This document shows positions 10,039 to 22,360 of a stretch of 64,000 nucleotides of DNA, one piece after another. The position numbers and the translations under genes were made by a program. The first letter of the stretch is position 1. Every line of letters begins with the position of its first letter. The notes under the pieces are model-generated. The model was not told the origin of the DNA. It did not search any database and saw only the letters and a program-made list of their open reading frames with translations. The stretch comes from Heracleum sosnowskyi (lineage: Eukaryota; Streptophyta; Magnoliopsida; Apiales; Apiaceae): contig JAUIZM010000016.1 of NCBI GenBank assembly GCA_030848705.1, positions 3,720,001 through 3,784,000 of the forward strand, written 5' to 3'.

Positions 10039-11151
10039 AGTTTTTGGCGTCACACCTCCTGCTTGCAAGGGCTTTGCTCCAACCACTTCACGAGCCAGTC
10101 AATTGTGTTTATATTTGCACCTGCGTGCTAATGAACTAATGGTCCACCCAGAAGAAACTAAAGGAAGCAAGCACTTCTTCATTTCTTTTTCAAAGGCGCC
10201 ATATGCAAATAATCAGGGGAGTATTTTAAACCTTTCTTTGTATATATATTTTATTTGATTTTATTTTTGTATTTTTTTAGGATTGTTTTTAGTTGTGTAT
10301 ATTTTTATATATTATTCATTGGGGACAATGAACCACTTAAGTGTGGGGAGCAGTTTCCATCATTAAACATCAAAAAAATTTGGATTTTTTTCTTTTTATT
10401 TGTTAGATTTTTTTAATATAGTTAAAAAAAATACAAAAATACAAAAAAAATTAGAAAACTTAAAAAATTGATTCCCTTGTCAAAATAGCATGTTAATAAG
10501 GATAAGTACACACCATGTACAATTATTTTGCGAGTGTAATGTATATGTCTCCTTGGCGTAAAATACCTTATACATGATTATGCCTTGTATGTGCTTGCGA
10601 AATTTCAAAACTTGAATGTACGTCATTGTCAATTTTGATGAATTTAGCATGCTATCACCTGTGAGATCTTGAGCCTTAATTAATGATTGATGCACTTTTA
10701 TATCAATCTATTTTTTTTTGTGGTGAGCTAATCGTCATTGTACATGTTGCTCTAGAACTTGCTTTAAACCAGGTCATGCGTATATTGATATTGTGTATTG
10801 TGTAAAAATGATAAAGGCACTAGGATTAACCGTATTATCCCAAACAGTACCTGAAAAATAATCCTTAGTGAGCCCACTTGAGCCTTATATCCTTTTTCTT
10901 CGTATATCACCATCTAAATCTTGAGCTTATTTATTTGTTCTTGTCTTGATTGACTAGTAGAGCATTGTGATATATACTTGAGATTGATAAAATATTTAGT
11001 GTGGGGATATATTTGTTAATGTGTGAATTTTGGTGGGATATAATTGGTTTGGCTAATTCTTGTCGGTGACATTTCTAACAGAGTCACAAAGGTCAATAAA
11101 GAAAAGAAGAAAGAAAAAAATATAGAGAGAAAAAAATTGAAAAAAAAAAAG
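10039..11151 (+). mobile_element. LTR-element internal segment 1 (3'-deleted)
   Basis: Begins AGTTTTTGGCGTC just after the LTR; TGGCGCC in sister units is the first part of a PBS. It has no gag or pol. It contains the phrase CACTTAAGTGTGGGGAGCA, typical of the region 3' of pol in Tat/Athila-type elements. It ends in an A-rich run where about 0.9 kb (the internal 3' end plus the first ~120 bp of the next LTR) is missing compared with the next unit. The junction lies at the shared word AAAGGAA. Confidence 0.75.
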
Positions 11152-12392
11152 AAAGGAAGGCTTGGAGCTTAATTGGCAAGAGTTGGAGATTTATTTGATT
11201 AAAATTCGGATTTTATGACCTACTTGCGCAGTCCACACTGTTTGGGCCATAACCGGAGTTCTAGAAGTCCGATTCAGAGGATTCAACATCCCACGGAAAG
11301 CTTATGAGAAGAGATTTATCTCAGAAGTGGTCTTGATATCAAAACCCAACCGTATCAGTCCAGAAACAGAGCCCAAAAGTCAGCTATGAATTTCTATTAA
11401 TGGAATTCAATTCTGTTTGGTAAATTTCCTTGTATTTGTCTTAAATAATTAAAAACACTTTTATTATATATTATTAGATCTAGATCAGACCTTGTAGAGA
11501 GATAGAACACAAGGAAGAGAAGATATACAGAAGCCGCACAAGGGAGGAGAAGAAGCCATCAACAGAGAAGGATTCAGTCATTGAAGACATTTAATTGGCT
11601 TTGTTTTCTCTCATCTTTTATTTATCTCTTCTTATGAATATGTGTTGATTATCTTTGGATTGTTTTGAGATCTTTATTATGAAATAAGTTTTATAAAGTT
11701 GGGGTTTTTATGGAACCCTAGCATGGGATTATTGGTGTTTTGTTAAAGAGTATTGTATGCAGTTCTATGGTTTATTCATTCAAGTGTTTTCCATGTTAAT
11801 ACTTGCTATTGTCCGATCAACTTTAGTGGGTTAATGAGTTAATTATAATATCGAGAGAATTATAGTTAATTGACATACAACTTGGATGGTGCATGCTTAG
11901 ATCTTTGGATTATAATATTGTTACAGTATAGACATATATTGTGACCATGCATAGCTTTGTGAATTGGTGCTGAATTGTATTCTGGGGAGTAAATTGGCAT
12001 AGACATATGTTAGTTTACATGGTAGGAATTATACCATAGTGATTTCGAGAAAAACCTATGACCATTGAATTCTAGGTAGTGAACTGTGGATTTGCTATTG
12101 TGCTACGCGACTCTTTTACCAATTTTTATGTGTTAGGGGGAAGTAATTATCCTGACTTATCTTCTCATATCTGAATCTCGTAAGACTTTCTTTGGTAGTA
12201 TAATATTAGTTAGTTAATTAATTAGTTTTAGTAGAAAAACCAAAACCCAAATCTTGTGCTCGATAACCAAAGTGTTAGATATTACTTGCGATTAATACAA
12301 ATATACAGTCCTTGAGGAACGATAACTGGTAATTACTACTATATTACTTGTTTGCGATTGTGTGCACTTGCACATATATATTTTACGCAACA
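11152..12392 (+). repeat. LTR segment 2 (first ~120 bp missing)
   Basis: Matches the full LTR from AAAGGAAGGCTTGG to ACGCAACA. It is fused at its left to the A-rich internal segment. Confidence 0.85.
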
Positions 12393-14323
12393 AGTTTTTG
12401 ACGCCACACCTCCTGGTTTCAAGGGCTTTGCTCCAACCACTCCACCAGCCAGTCAATTGTGTTTATATTTGCACCTGCTTGCTAATGAACTAATGGTCCG
12501 CCCAGAAGAAACTAAAGGAAGCAAGCACTTCTTCATTTCTTTTTCAAAGGCGCCATATGCAAATAATCAGGGGAGTATTTTAAACCTTTCTTTGTATATA
12601 TTTTTTAGTTGATTTTATTTTTGTATTTTTTAGGATTTTTTTTAGTTATATATATTTTTATATATTATTCATTGGGGACAATGAACCACTTAAGTGTGGG
12701 GAGCAGTTTCCATCATTAAACATCAAAAAAATTTGGATTTTTTTCTTTTTATTTGTTAGATTTTTTTAATATAGTTAAAAAAAATACAAAAATACAAAAA
12801 AAATTAGAAAACTTAAAAAATTGATTCCCTTGTCAAAATAGCATGTTAATAAGGATAAGTACACACCATGTACACTTATTTTGCGAGTGTAATGTATATG
12901 TCTCCTTGGCGTAAAATACCTTATACATGATTATGCCTTGTATGTGCTTGCGAAATTTCAAAACTTGAATGTACGTCATTGTCAATTTTGATGAATTTAG
13001 CATGCTATCACCTGTGAGATCTTGAGCCTTAATTAATGATTGATGCACTTTTATATCAATCTATTTTTTTTTGTGGTGAGCTAATCGTCATTGTACATGT
13101 TGCTCTAGAACTTGCTTTAAACCAGGTCGTGCGTATATTGATATTGTGTATTGTGTAAAAATGATAAAGGCACTAGGATTAACCGTATTGTCCCAAACAG
13201 TACCTGAAAAATAATCCTTAGTGAGCCCACTTGAGCATTATATCCTTTTTCTTCGTATATCACCATCTAAATCTTGAGCTTATTTATTTGTTCTTGTCTT
13301 GATTGACTAGTAGAGCATTGTGATATATACTTGAGATTGATAAAATATTTAGTGTGGGGATATATTTGTTAATGTGTGAATTTTGGTGGGATATAATTGG
13401 TTTGGCTAATTCTTGTCGGTGACATTTCTAACAGAGTCACAAAGGTCAATAAAGAAAAGAGAAGAAAGAAAAAAATATAGAGAGAAAAAAAATTGAAAAA
13501 AAAAAGAAAAAAATAATGAAAAAAGAAAAGAAAAAGAAAGGAAATATCTCTATCGGTAAGAAAAAAAAATGTATGTTCATTGGTTCTTACAATGTGAAAC
13601 TTACGGGTTTTCATATTTTTATTGGGATGATATCTCAAGATAGTTTCATGTTGAGTGCTTCAAGTGTTTATGAACATTATGCTCTATTAGTTGTCAAGTT
13701 TAGCCAACTACAGCCTTTTCATTTTCCTACCCCTCACCCAAGCCTCGTTACAACCCTTGACAAAGACCTTTTGATTTATACGAACAAGAAGTGTAGAGAT
13801 TTTGGTGGACAAACAAGCTTATAGTAGCACATGTGAATTTGATTGAACTTGAGTGATACAGTTACAACTAAACACTTGTGTGCTTTGAGTGTTTGTGAGG
13901 TTATTTTTCCATGTAAAGCATGATATTATCTTGTTGATTGAGACTTTGATGTTATTCATTACATATTTTTAGTCTTTCAGACTATGTGCGCGTACTTGAA
14001 TAGTTGTGTTGGTGTGTAAAGTTGAGGGATCCCATTATATGACACCTAAGAGCTATTACATGGTTAAGTTTTCATGTGTGGTGTGCTATGATATATTTCA
14101 TGTTTGAGACTTGGAAGTCAAACCAAATATAAAATTTTGTGGGCAGATTTACTATAAACCCTCACGAGACCTTACTCGTCCACTAGGGCTGCCTAGGGGT
14201 TTAAAGGGTTTTTTGCATATGCCAAATGCAACCGTGATCACCTACGGAAGTGGTATTAGTTAGTTAGGATTTAGTTTTTTCTTTGTTTTTGCCCGAGGAC
14301 GTGCAAAATGTTAAGTGTGGCGA
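12393..14323 (+). mobile_element. Complete internal region of the non-autonomous LTR element (1931 bp)
   Basis: Lies between LTR ends: AGTTTTTGACGCC on the left and a PPT-like TTAAGTGTGGCGA on the right. The sister fragment at 33661 keeps the purer AAGTGTGGGGA form. No protease, reverse transcriptase, integrase or gag can be read, so the element would depend on proteins in trans. A frame at 13516-13824 recurs almost unchanged in the other copies, but it starts in an A-rich low-complexity run and matches nothing I know. I infer a LARD-like derivative of a Tat/Athila-type gypsy element. Confidence 0.7.
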
Positions 14324-15684
14324 TGTGATAAGCGTGAGCTTTATCTTAATATTTTCCCTATATTCAAGTTATTTTGTATTGATTTGGATTTTTTTATTTA
14401 ATAAATAATAATGTTTTATTGTAGTTATCAAGGAATTTTAATAAAGGAAGGCTTGGAGCTTAATTGGCAAGAGTTGGAGATTTATTTGATTAAAATTCGG
14501 ATTTTATGACCCACTTGCGCAGTCCACACTGTTTGGGCCATAACCGGAGTTCTAGAAGTCCGATTCAGACGATTCAACAGCCCACGGAAAGCTTATGAGA
14601 AGAGATTTATCTCAGAAGTGGTCTTGATATCAAAACCCAGCCGTATCAGTCCAGAAACAGAGCCCAACAGTCAGCTATGAATTTCTATTAATGGAATTCA
14701 ATTCTGTTTGGGAAATTTCCTTGTATTTGTCTTAAATAATTAAAAAACACTTTTATTATATATTATTAGATCTAGATCAGACCTTGTAGAGAGATAGAAC
14801 ACAAGGAAGAGAAAATATACAGAAGTCGCACAAGGGAGGAGAAGAAGCCATCAACAGAGAAGGATTCAGTTATTGAAGACATTTAATTCGCTTTGTTTTC
14901 TCTTATCTTTTATTTATCTCTTCTTATGAATATGTGTTGGTTATCTTTGGATTGTTTTGAGATCTTTATTATGAACTAAGTTTTATAAAGTTGGGGTTTT
15001 TATGGAACCCTAGCATGGGATTATTGGTGTTTTGTTAAAGAGTATTGTATGCAGTTCTATGGTTTATTCATTCAAGTGTTTTCCATGTTAATATTTGCTA
15101 TTGTTCGATCAACTTTAGTGGGTTAATGAGTTAATTATAATATCGAGAGAATTATAGTTAATTGACATACAACTTGGATGGTGCATGCTTATATCTTTGG
15201 ATTATAATATTGTTACAGTATAGACATATATTGTGACCATGCATAACTTTGTGAATTGGTGCTGAATTGTATTCTGGGGAGTAAATTGGCATAGACATAT
15301 GTTAGTTTACTTGGTAGGAATTATACCATAGTGATTTCGAGAAAAACCTATGACCATTGAATTCTAGCTAGTGAACTGTGGATTTGCTATTGTGCTACGC
15401 GACTCTTTTACCAATTTTTATGTGTTACGGGAAAGTAATTATCCTGACTTATCTTCTCATATCTGAATCTCGTAAGACTTTCTTTGGTAGTATAATATTA
15501 GTTAGTTAATTAATTAGTTTTAGTAGAAAAACCAAAACCCAAATCTTGTACTCGATAACCAAAGTGTTAGATATTACTTGCGATTAATACAAATATACAG
15601 TCCTTGAGGAACGATAACTGGTAATTACTACTATATTACTTGTTTGCGATTGTGTGCACTTGCACATATATATTTTACGCAACA
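14324..15684 (+). repeat. Full-length LTR of the non-autonomous element (1361 bp)
   Basis: Starts TGTGATAAGCGTGAGC directly after a PPT-like purine run and ends TTTTACGCAACA, followed by AGTTTTTGGCGCC. TG and CA termini, PPT to the left and PBS to the right make it an LTR in plus orientation. It is the reference for the truncated LTRs in this window. Confidence 0.85.
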
Positions 15685-16751
15685 AGTTTTTGGCGCCACA
15701 CCTCCTGCTTGCAAGGGCTTTGCTCCAACCACTCCACCAGCCAGTCAATTGTGTTTATATTTGCACCTGCTTGGTAATGAACTAATGGTCCGCCCAGAAG
15801 AAACTAAAGGAAGCAAGCACTTCTTCATTTCTTTTTCAAAGGCGCCATATGAAAATAATCAGTGGAGTATTTTAAACCTTTCTTTGTATATATTTTTTAT
15901 TTGATTTTATTTTTGTATTTTTTTAGGATTTTTTTTAGTTGTGTATATTTTTATATATTATTCATTGGGGACGATGAACCACTTAAGTGTGGGGAGCAGT
16001 TTCCATCATTAAACATCAAAAAAATTTGGATTTTTTTCTTTTTATTTGTTAGATTTTTTTAATATAGTTAAAAAAAATACAAAAATACAAAAAAAATTAG
16101 AAAACTTAAAAAATTGATTCCCTTGTCAAAATAGCATGTTAATAAGGATAAGTACACACCATGTACACTTATTTTGCGAGTGTAATGTATATGTCTCCTT
16201 GGCGTAAAATACCTTATACATGATTATGCCTTGTATGTGCTTGCGAAATTTCAAAACTTGAATGTACGTCATTGTCAATTTTGATGAATTTAGCATGCTA
16301 TCACCTGTGAGATCTTGAGCCTTAATTAATGATCGATGAACTTTTATATCAATCTATTTTTTTTTGTGGTGATCTACTCGTCATTGTACATGTTGCTCTA
16401 GAACTTGCTTTAAATCAGGTCGTACCTATATTGATATTGTGTATTGTGTAAAAATGATAAAGGCACTAGGATTAACCGTATTGTCCCAAACAGTACCCTG
16501 AAAAATAATCCTTAGTGAGCCCACTTGAGCCTTATATCCTTTTTCTTCGTATATCACCATCTAAATCTTGAGCTTATTTATTTGTTCTTGTCATGATTGA
16601 CTAGTAGAGAATTGTGATATATACTTGAGATTTATAAAATATTTAGTATAGGGATATATTTGTTAATGTGTGAATTTTGGTGGGATATAATTGGTTTGGC
16701 TAATTCTTGTCGGTGACATTTCTAACAGAGTCACAAAGGTCAATAAAGAAA
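15685..16751 (+). mobile_element. LTR-element internal segment 3 (3'-truncated)
   Basis: Begins at the degenerate PBS (TTTTTGGCGCC) and follows the internal region up to CAATAAAGAAA at 16751, then breaks into unrelated sequence. It has the same GGGGACGATGAACCACTT and AAGTGTGGGGAGC phrases as its sisters. Confidence 0.75.
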
Positions 16752-16920
16752 CCCATGATCAGTTCAAAACCCACTATGGTGATGAACATTATAGCAATTG
16801 TCAAATTGGTCCTACTTTAAACCAAAACTTCAAAAAAAATATCTTCTTTAATTTTAAAAAATTAATTATAAGTACAATGTAGTAACTAAGAAAGTTCATC
16901 TGATAATATAATTCTTTTAA
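16752..16920. other. Short spacer between LTR array and MULE
   Basis: AT-rich sequence of unknown origin, present identically at 63806-63974. Its last nine bases TTCTTTTAA are the left target-site duplication of the adjoining MULE. Confidence 0.6.
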
Positions 16921-17920
16921 GACTTAAATGCAGTTTGTGTACCTGATGTTTCCAAAATCTGCACTTTGTGTACCTAATGTACCAATTACACACATTGTGT
17001 ACAAGTATGGTTGTTTGTGCAATTTGTGTACTGACGTTAAATGCAGTTAACCCCGTTAGTTTACTATGCTTTTCTTTCCCTCCATTTCTTTCCCTCCCCT
17101 TTGCCCTTAATACTGCCGGAGGTCTACTTTCCGCTTACTACTGTCAGAAGAAAAATGTTCTGTTCCTGTGGGCGTAGGTTCCTCGGGCGAGAAGAACTAG
17201 AAGAAACGGAGAGATTGTTATTGTTTGGCAATGAATCAGAGTTGATAATGCTACCGGAGTACACATTCTTCAAGACTTCAAGTCTTGTAATTGTGTGTGT
17301 ATGTCTCTGTTTCTAAAAACTTCAATGAATTAGAACTTAGAAGGCGAAAAAAGAATGAACTAGTTTTCTATATTTGTATGTGCTCATCATTTGAAGATTC
17401 ATAATGTGATCTGTTATTATTTCGGAATAGGTCAAAGAATAATCAACTCGTTTGATCAAAAATATGTATGTGTAACTGTGTGTGTCTATGCTTATCGTCT
17501 TATTCTCCATTCTTGCTAAATTTTTCTTCTTCTTGATGATTATCCAGTAAAACACTCTTCAAGTCTTCTAGTTGTGTGTGGATTCGGAGTTTAAGCGTAT
17601 AATTAAGTGTAATGTGTGTGTGTTCTTCTTCTTGAAAGTCTTATTCCTTCATCCTGATGATGAATTTCTGGTTACTGATGTAGTTTTACGTATGTTATTC
17701 TATCAGAAGGTTTTGTTGAATAAACAAGAAACAGGTGGGGCCTAAGCAATCGGAAATGGAGGGAAAGAAAAGCATAGTAAACTAACGGGGTTAACTGCAT
17801 TTAACGTTAGTACACAAATTGCACAAACCATAATTCAGGTACACAATGTGTGTAATTGATACATTAGGTACACAAAGTGCAGATTTTGGAAACATCAGGT
17901 ACGCAAACTGTATTTAAGTC
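16921..17920. mobile_element. Complete non-autonomous MULE, 1000 bp, 168-bp TIRs, 9-bp TSD
   Basis: Terminal inverted repeats at 16921-17088 and 17753-17920 begin GACTTAAATGCAGTTTGTGT and GACTTAAATACAGTTTGCGT and stay similar for about 168 bp. The element is flanked by the perfect 9-bp direct repeat TTCTTTTAA (16912-16920 and 17921-17929), the signature of Mutator-like transposition. The interior (17089-17752) has no transposase. A stretch near 17155-17215 reads CSCGRRFLGREELEE, which might be a captured gene scrap but is too short to assign. The left TIR recurs at 63975-64000, so the insertion predates the large duplication. Confidence 0.93.
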
Positions 17921-20117
17921 TTCTTTTAATTATATAAATTTATAATTTTCTGGGAAAATTTTAATCATCAATCGTACTACTAAGTAAACAAGACTGCTAA
18001 TTTGGGATGAAGAAACTATATTCTATACACTACACCAAAAACGGCCTTTTCCTACCACGAAAATGGTAGGTTTTGGGGGTCAATCGGTAGGAATTGGTGT
18101 CAATTCCTACCATTCGACATGGTAGGAATTGCTCAGGTCGGAATTGGTGATGGTAGGAATTGGTGGTCTGTTTCTTAAACGGTCCCACATGCCAAATGGC
18201 TGTCCATGTGGCGAGCCACATCAACAGCCACATCGACGGCCACATGGCGGTGGACCCCGACACGTCACTTGCCACGAGGTTGACATGTCATGCCACGTGT
18301 CACGAGTGGGGGTCACTGCCACGTCATTTTGTGGGGTCACATTTGACCCTGGTCAAGGACTATTTCCTACCAACCAAATCCTACCAACGCATTTCCTACC
18401 AACTCAAGAGGCACCAAAATGGTAGGTTTTATAACAGAAGCACATAAAAATAGCTATTTCCTACCAAGCAATTCCTACCACCTTCAGTATTTCCTACTAG
18501 TTAAAACCTACCGCATTCATCAATTCTGGAAAATGTTACGAAGACGGTAGGAAATGCTATGAAGACGGTAGGAAATGTTATGAAGACAGTAGGAAATGCT
18601 TTGAAGGTGGTAGGAATTACTAGACAATTGTTTCAAAAAAAATAAAGCTTTCATTACTTCTCCTATCTAACAAATTGCTCAAATCATTATAAAAAAATAG
18701 ATCGATATATAATTCACAAGTATACAACCATAACAAATAATCAAACATTCATTGTATATGAAAATTCAAACATTCCTTACACATAAATCATAATATTCAA
18801 AATTATAAGTTGTTCTTATGGACCAAAACTACAAATCAAAAATTATTTACAAGGCTTAATTAATTATCTTCAAAATCTTCATCTTTTTCGTTTGGATCTT
18901 AATGTTATTTTCTTCACAATCATTTTCTCTATTTCCACATCATTGTCTTTGGATCTTCATCAAGTACCTAAAATTTACATAAAAAGCAAGAATTAGTATT
19001 AAGAATTAAATAACAAAATAAGCATGAAGATAAAATTACTTAAATAAGCAAAAAGAAGAAGAACAAAGTGAATGATATGTGAAATTGATTTGAAGAAGAT
19101 AAAGATAAAAAAAAGACATACAAGAATTGTATTATAAGATAAAGATAAAGAAGCTCTGGCAAGCGAAGCAAGAAGCTTTGCACCAAATTCGATCCCAACC
19201 ATACAAGACATACCAGCAACAAAAGGTGCACAAACAGCAACATGCCTGGAGAGAGACATACTGTCAGAAAACGAAAGCTCCACCACAAGCTAAGAGGACT
19301 AAAGGATTCAGCACATATAGAAACATACCAAACTCAAAATGTTAAACTACCAGCAAATCAAAATTTCAAAAGTACGTAATTATGCAATTTAAAAACACGT
19401 AGCAATTCAGAAACACATCAAACAATAGAATACATCAAATAAACTATTTGATCACCTATTGTTCAGTTCAAAAGATCCATATAGAGTGGAAGTATGATAA
19501 CTTAATTAAGTATGGGGAAGATGTGTATCTGACTATCTATCACTACGAATGAAAGCAAAATAAAAGGAATAACAAAATTAAATTCAAGGGAAAGTAAATT
19601 TTAATACGTTCATTGCTGCGAGGCGTGAGGACCGCCAGAACATGCTGCCAATACCTCAACAGTGATAACTTCGGAACCAAAACTGTGATCAACATCCTGC
19701 AAGCAAGGATATCAGTGAATGAATCTACGATGCACAATAAATCGTGCATTATGGTTTATAAAAGATCGCACGAGTCAAAAATCCTGAACAATCAACATCA
19801 CTTAAATACAGAAGCCAGTGAGACAACACATCACACAAACAGAATATTAATTAGTAAAATAACTTGCAAACTGAAGGTCTGATATTATCTGGTACTACCT
19901 AAGGAGAAACTGATTGAACAAGCTCAACTTGAAAAAATTGAATAAAAGCATATATATCAGGATTCAAAGTTGTAAATTGTTCTTTATTTATATTTGCATG
20001 TTTTAGTTGTCAACCACAATCGTGACACTAGATTACAAATTACTACAAAAAATTATAAGAGGAAATTGAAGTGAAATGAGAAAAAAAAAATGATTGTATT
20101 ATAAGTAATAAGAAGAG

Positions 20118-20700
20118 GAAATTATTTTTGAATTTTTCGTTTGGGCGCAATTTTTAAATTTTTCGTAAAATTGTAGCTTATTTCCTACCGATAATGGTAG
20201 GTTATGATTCTCAGCGAAATTTTTGAATTTTTGGTTTGGGCGCAATTTTTGAATTTTAAGTTTTAGGCGCAATTTTTGAATTTTTCGTAAAATTGTAGCT
20301 TATTTCCTACCGATAATGGTAGGTTATGATTTTCAGCGAAAATTTTGAATTTTTGGTTTGGGCGTAATTTTTGAATTTTTAGTTTTAGGCGCAATTTTTG
20401 AATTTTTCGGGAAATTGTAGCTTATTTCCTACCGATAATGGTAGGTTATGATTCTCAGCAAAATTTTTGAATTTTTGGTTTGTGCGCAATTTTTGAATTT
20501 TTAGTTTTAGGCGCAATTTTTGAATTTTTCGTGAAATTGAAGCTTATTTCCTACCGATAATGGTAGGTTATGATTTTCAGCAAAATTTTTGAATTTTTGG
20601 TTTGGGCGCAATTTTTGAATTTTTAGTTTTAGGCGCAATTTTTGAATTTTTCGTGAAATTGTAGCTTATTTCCTACCGATAATGGTAGGGTATAGGCTTT
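20118..20700 (+). repeat. 122-bp tandem repeat inside the CACTA element, ~4.8 units
   Basis: The word TTTCCTACCGATAATGGTAG starts at 20181, 20303, 20425, 20547 and 20669, a constant period of 122 bp. Each unit also holds repeated GGCGCAATTTTTGAATTTTT words. Substitutions between units are few. Confidence 0.92.
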
Positions 20701-21075
20701 GGCACAATTTTTTGTAAAAAAAAAAATAAACATAATAATTTTTTTAAATAATATTTTCGACGATCGAAACGTAATGATAATTTAGATCTATTAATTTATT
20801 TCAGAGGGTAAATGAGTTTTTACCGTAATTGTTTTTCTTTTATTATTTTAATTATATTCTTTTTTAGTTGTGCGCGGTAATTTCAAGTTTTTGGTAAAAA
20901 AATTTGGCGGAAATTGCCAAAAAATTTGGGTTGTGTGGATTTAAACAACTGCCCTCTCTAAGAATAACCAAGTGCATAACCACTACACCAACATCGTTTT
21001 TTGTACTAAATATGCAATTTACTCATATATCATATTTCAGTTCAAGTTTTGTAAATTATAAGTTTGATAGATAGA

Positions 21076-21390
21076 TTAATTATAAAAATATAGGAGCTTA
21101 AATTAAAAAATTCTAAAATTTTACATACAGCTAAGAAATCAAAATATTTAATCATCCGTAAGGTTAGATCGTTGAAAAAAAAATCAAAAAAAATCAAAAA
21201 GTGTAACCCTAGACAACCCCTAAAATAAATTTATTATAAAAATATAAGAGTTTAAATTAAAAAAATCCAATATTTTGTATAAAACTAAGAAATCAACATA
21301 TTTAATCATCCGTAAGGTTGGATCGTTGAAAAAAAATAAATAAATATCAAAAAGTGTAACCCTAGACAATCCCTAAAACATGAGTATAAA
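21076..21390 (+). repeat. Two ~160-bp direct repeats inside the CACTA element
   Basis: Both units contain ATTATAAAAATATA, then TTTAATCATCCGTAAGGTT, GATCGTTGAAAAAAA and AAAGTGTAACCCTAGACAA. They differ by substitutions and A-run length. Confidence 0.8.
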
Positions 21391-21870
21391 CTCTAACTCA
21401 ATTTTCTAACACTCTTTCATTTTCTAAACGATTTTAACTTTTTGTAATTCCTTTTTGTCTAAATTTTTTTCCTTACATTCATCAAACTACAAAACGACGT
21501 TTCGTATAAAAAAATTTAATTTATCCATACGTCTTTATATTTTTAATTTTTTTTCGATATAATTAGGTTTTAACGAATAACATAAGTACGTAAATATGTA
21601 AGTTTAATTCAACTAATTTTTATCCTCCACTACTAAAATGAGTAAATCTTTATGTCCCTAGAGTTTGATTAACAAAAAATATGATAACCGATCAACAAAA
21701 AATATAATATAAACACATTCTCCATTAATTTTATTTTGTATTATTTTATTAATCGATTAAAACCTACCAACAATGGTAGGTTTTGATGTGCGCGGGAAAT
21801 TCAAATTTTCTGTGAAATTTTTGGCGGAAAAGCAAAAAGGTGGTGGGGGTTTAAAATTCGTCAGTGACTA

Positions 21871-22360
21871 TTTCCTACCATATATGGTAGGAAATGGCCT
21901 TGACAGAATGAAAATATTTCGTATTTAAAAAAAATGTTTATTACTTTAAAATATGATTGGAACGATGATGTGAATGGTGGGGTACCATCACGAATAAAAC
22001 CTACCAGATTTGGTAGGTTTTATTTTCCTACCATATATGGTAGGAAATGACCACGACATAATTAAAAATTTTATTATTTTTAAAAAATTATTTATTACTT
22101 AAATTATGATATGGCTGATGATGTGGATGGTGGGGTACCATCAAGAATAAAACCTACCAGATTTGGTAGGTTTTAGTTTCCTACCATATATGGTAGGAAA
22201 TGACCACAGCATATTGAAAATATTTTTTATTTTATAAAAATTGTTTATTACTTAAAAATATGACAAGGCTTGATGATTAGGATGGTGGGGTCTTATCTTT
22301 GTGAAAATGCAGGCAAAACCTACCGATGTTGGTAGGTTTTATTTTCCTACCAACAATCGG
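21871..22360 (+). repeat. ~150-bp subterminal tandem repeats, right end of the CACTA element
   Basis: Units start TTTCCTACCA at 21871, 22023 and 22177, with a fourth partial one at 22343 (spacings 152, 154 and 166). Each combines a palindrome ACCATATATGGT, a GGTGGGGTACCATCA-type segment (weaker in the third) and a second palindrome around ACCTACCAGATTTGGTAGGT. Confidence 0.85.

Noticed and set aside
9998..10258. 86-codon frame (ALAHIYFTQQVF) seen six or more times across the LTR arrays
   Set aside because: It begins in the LTR end, crosses the PBS-like site and ends in a T-rich run. Repetition follows from the array, not from selection, and it resembles no gag or pol domain.
9463..16751. Satellite DNA or a multigene array
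   Set aside because: The repeating units have LTR starts and ends, PBS-like and PPT-like sites, and unequal deletions, so a retrotransposon array explains them better.
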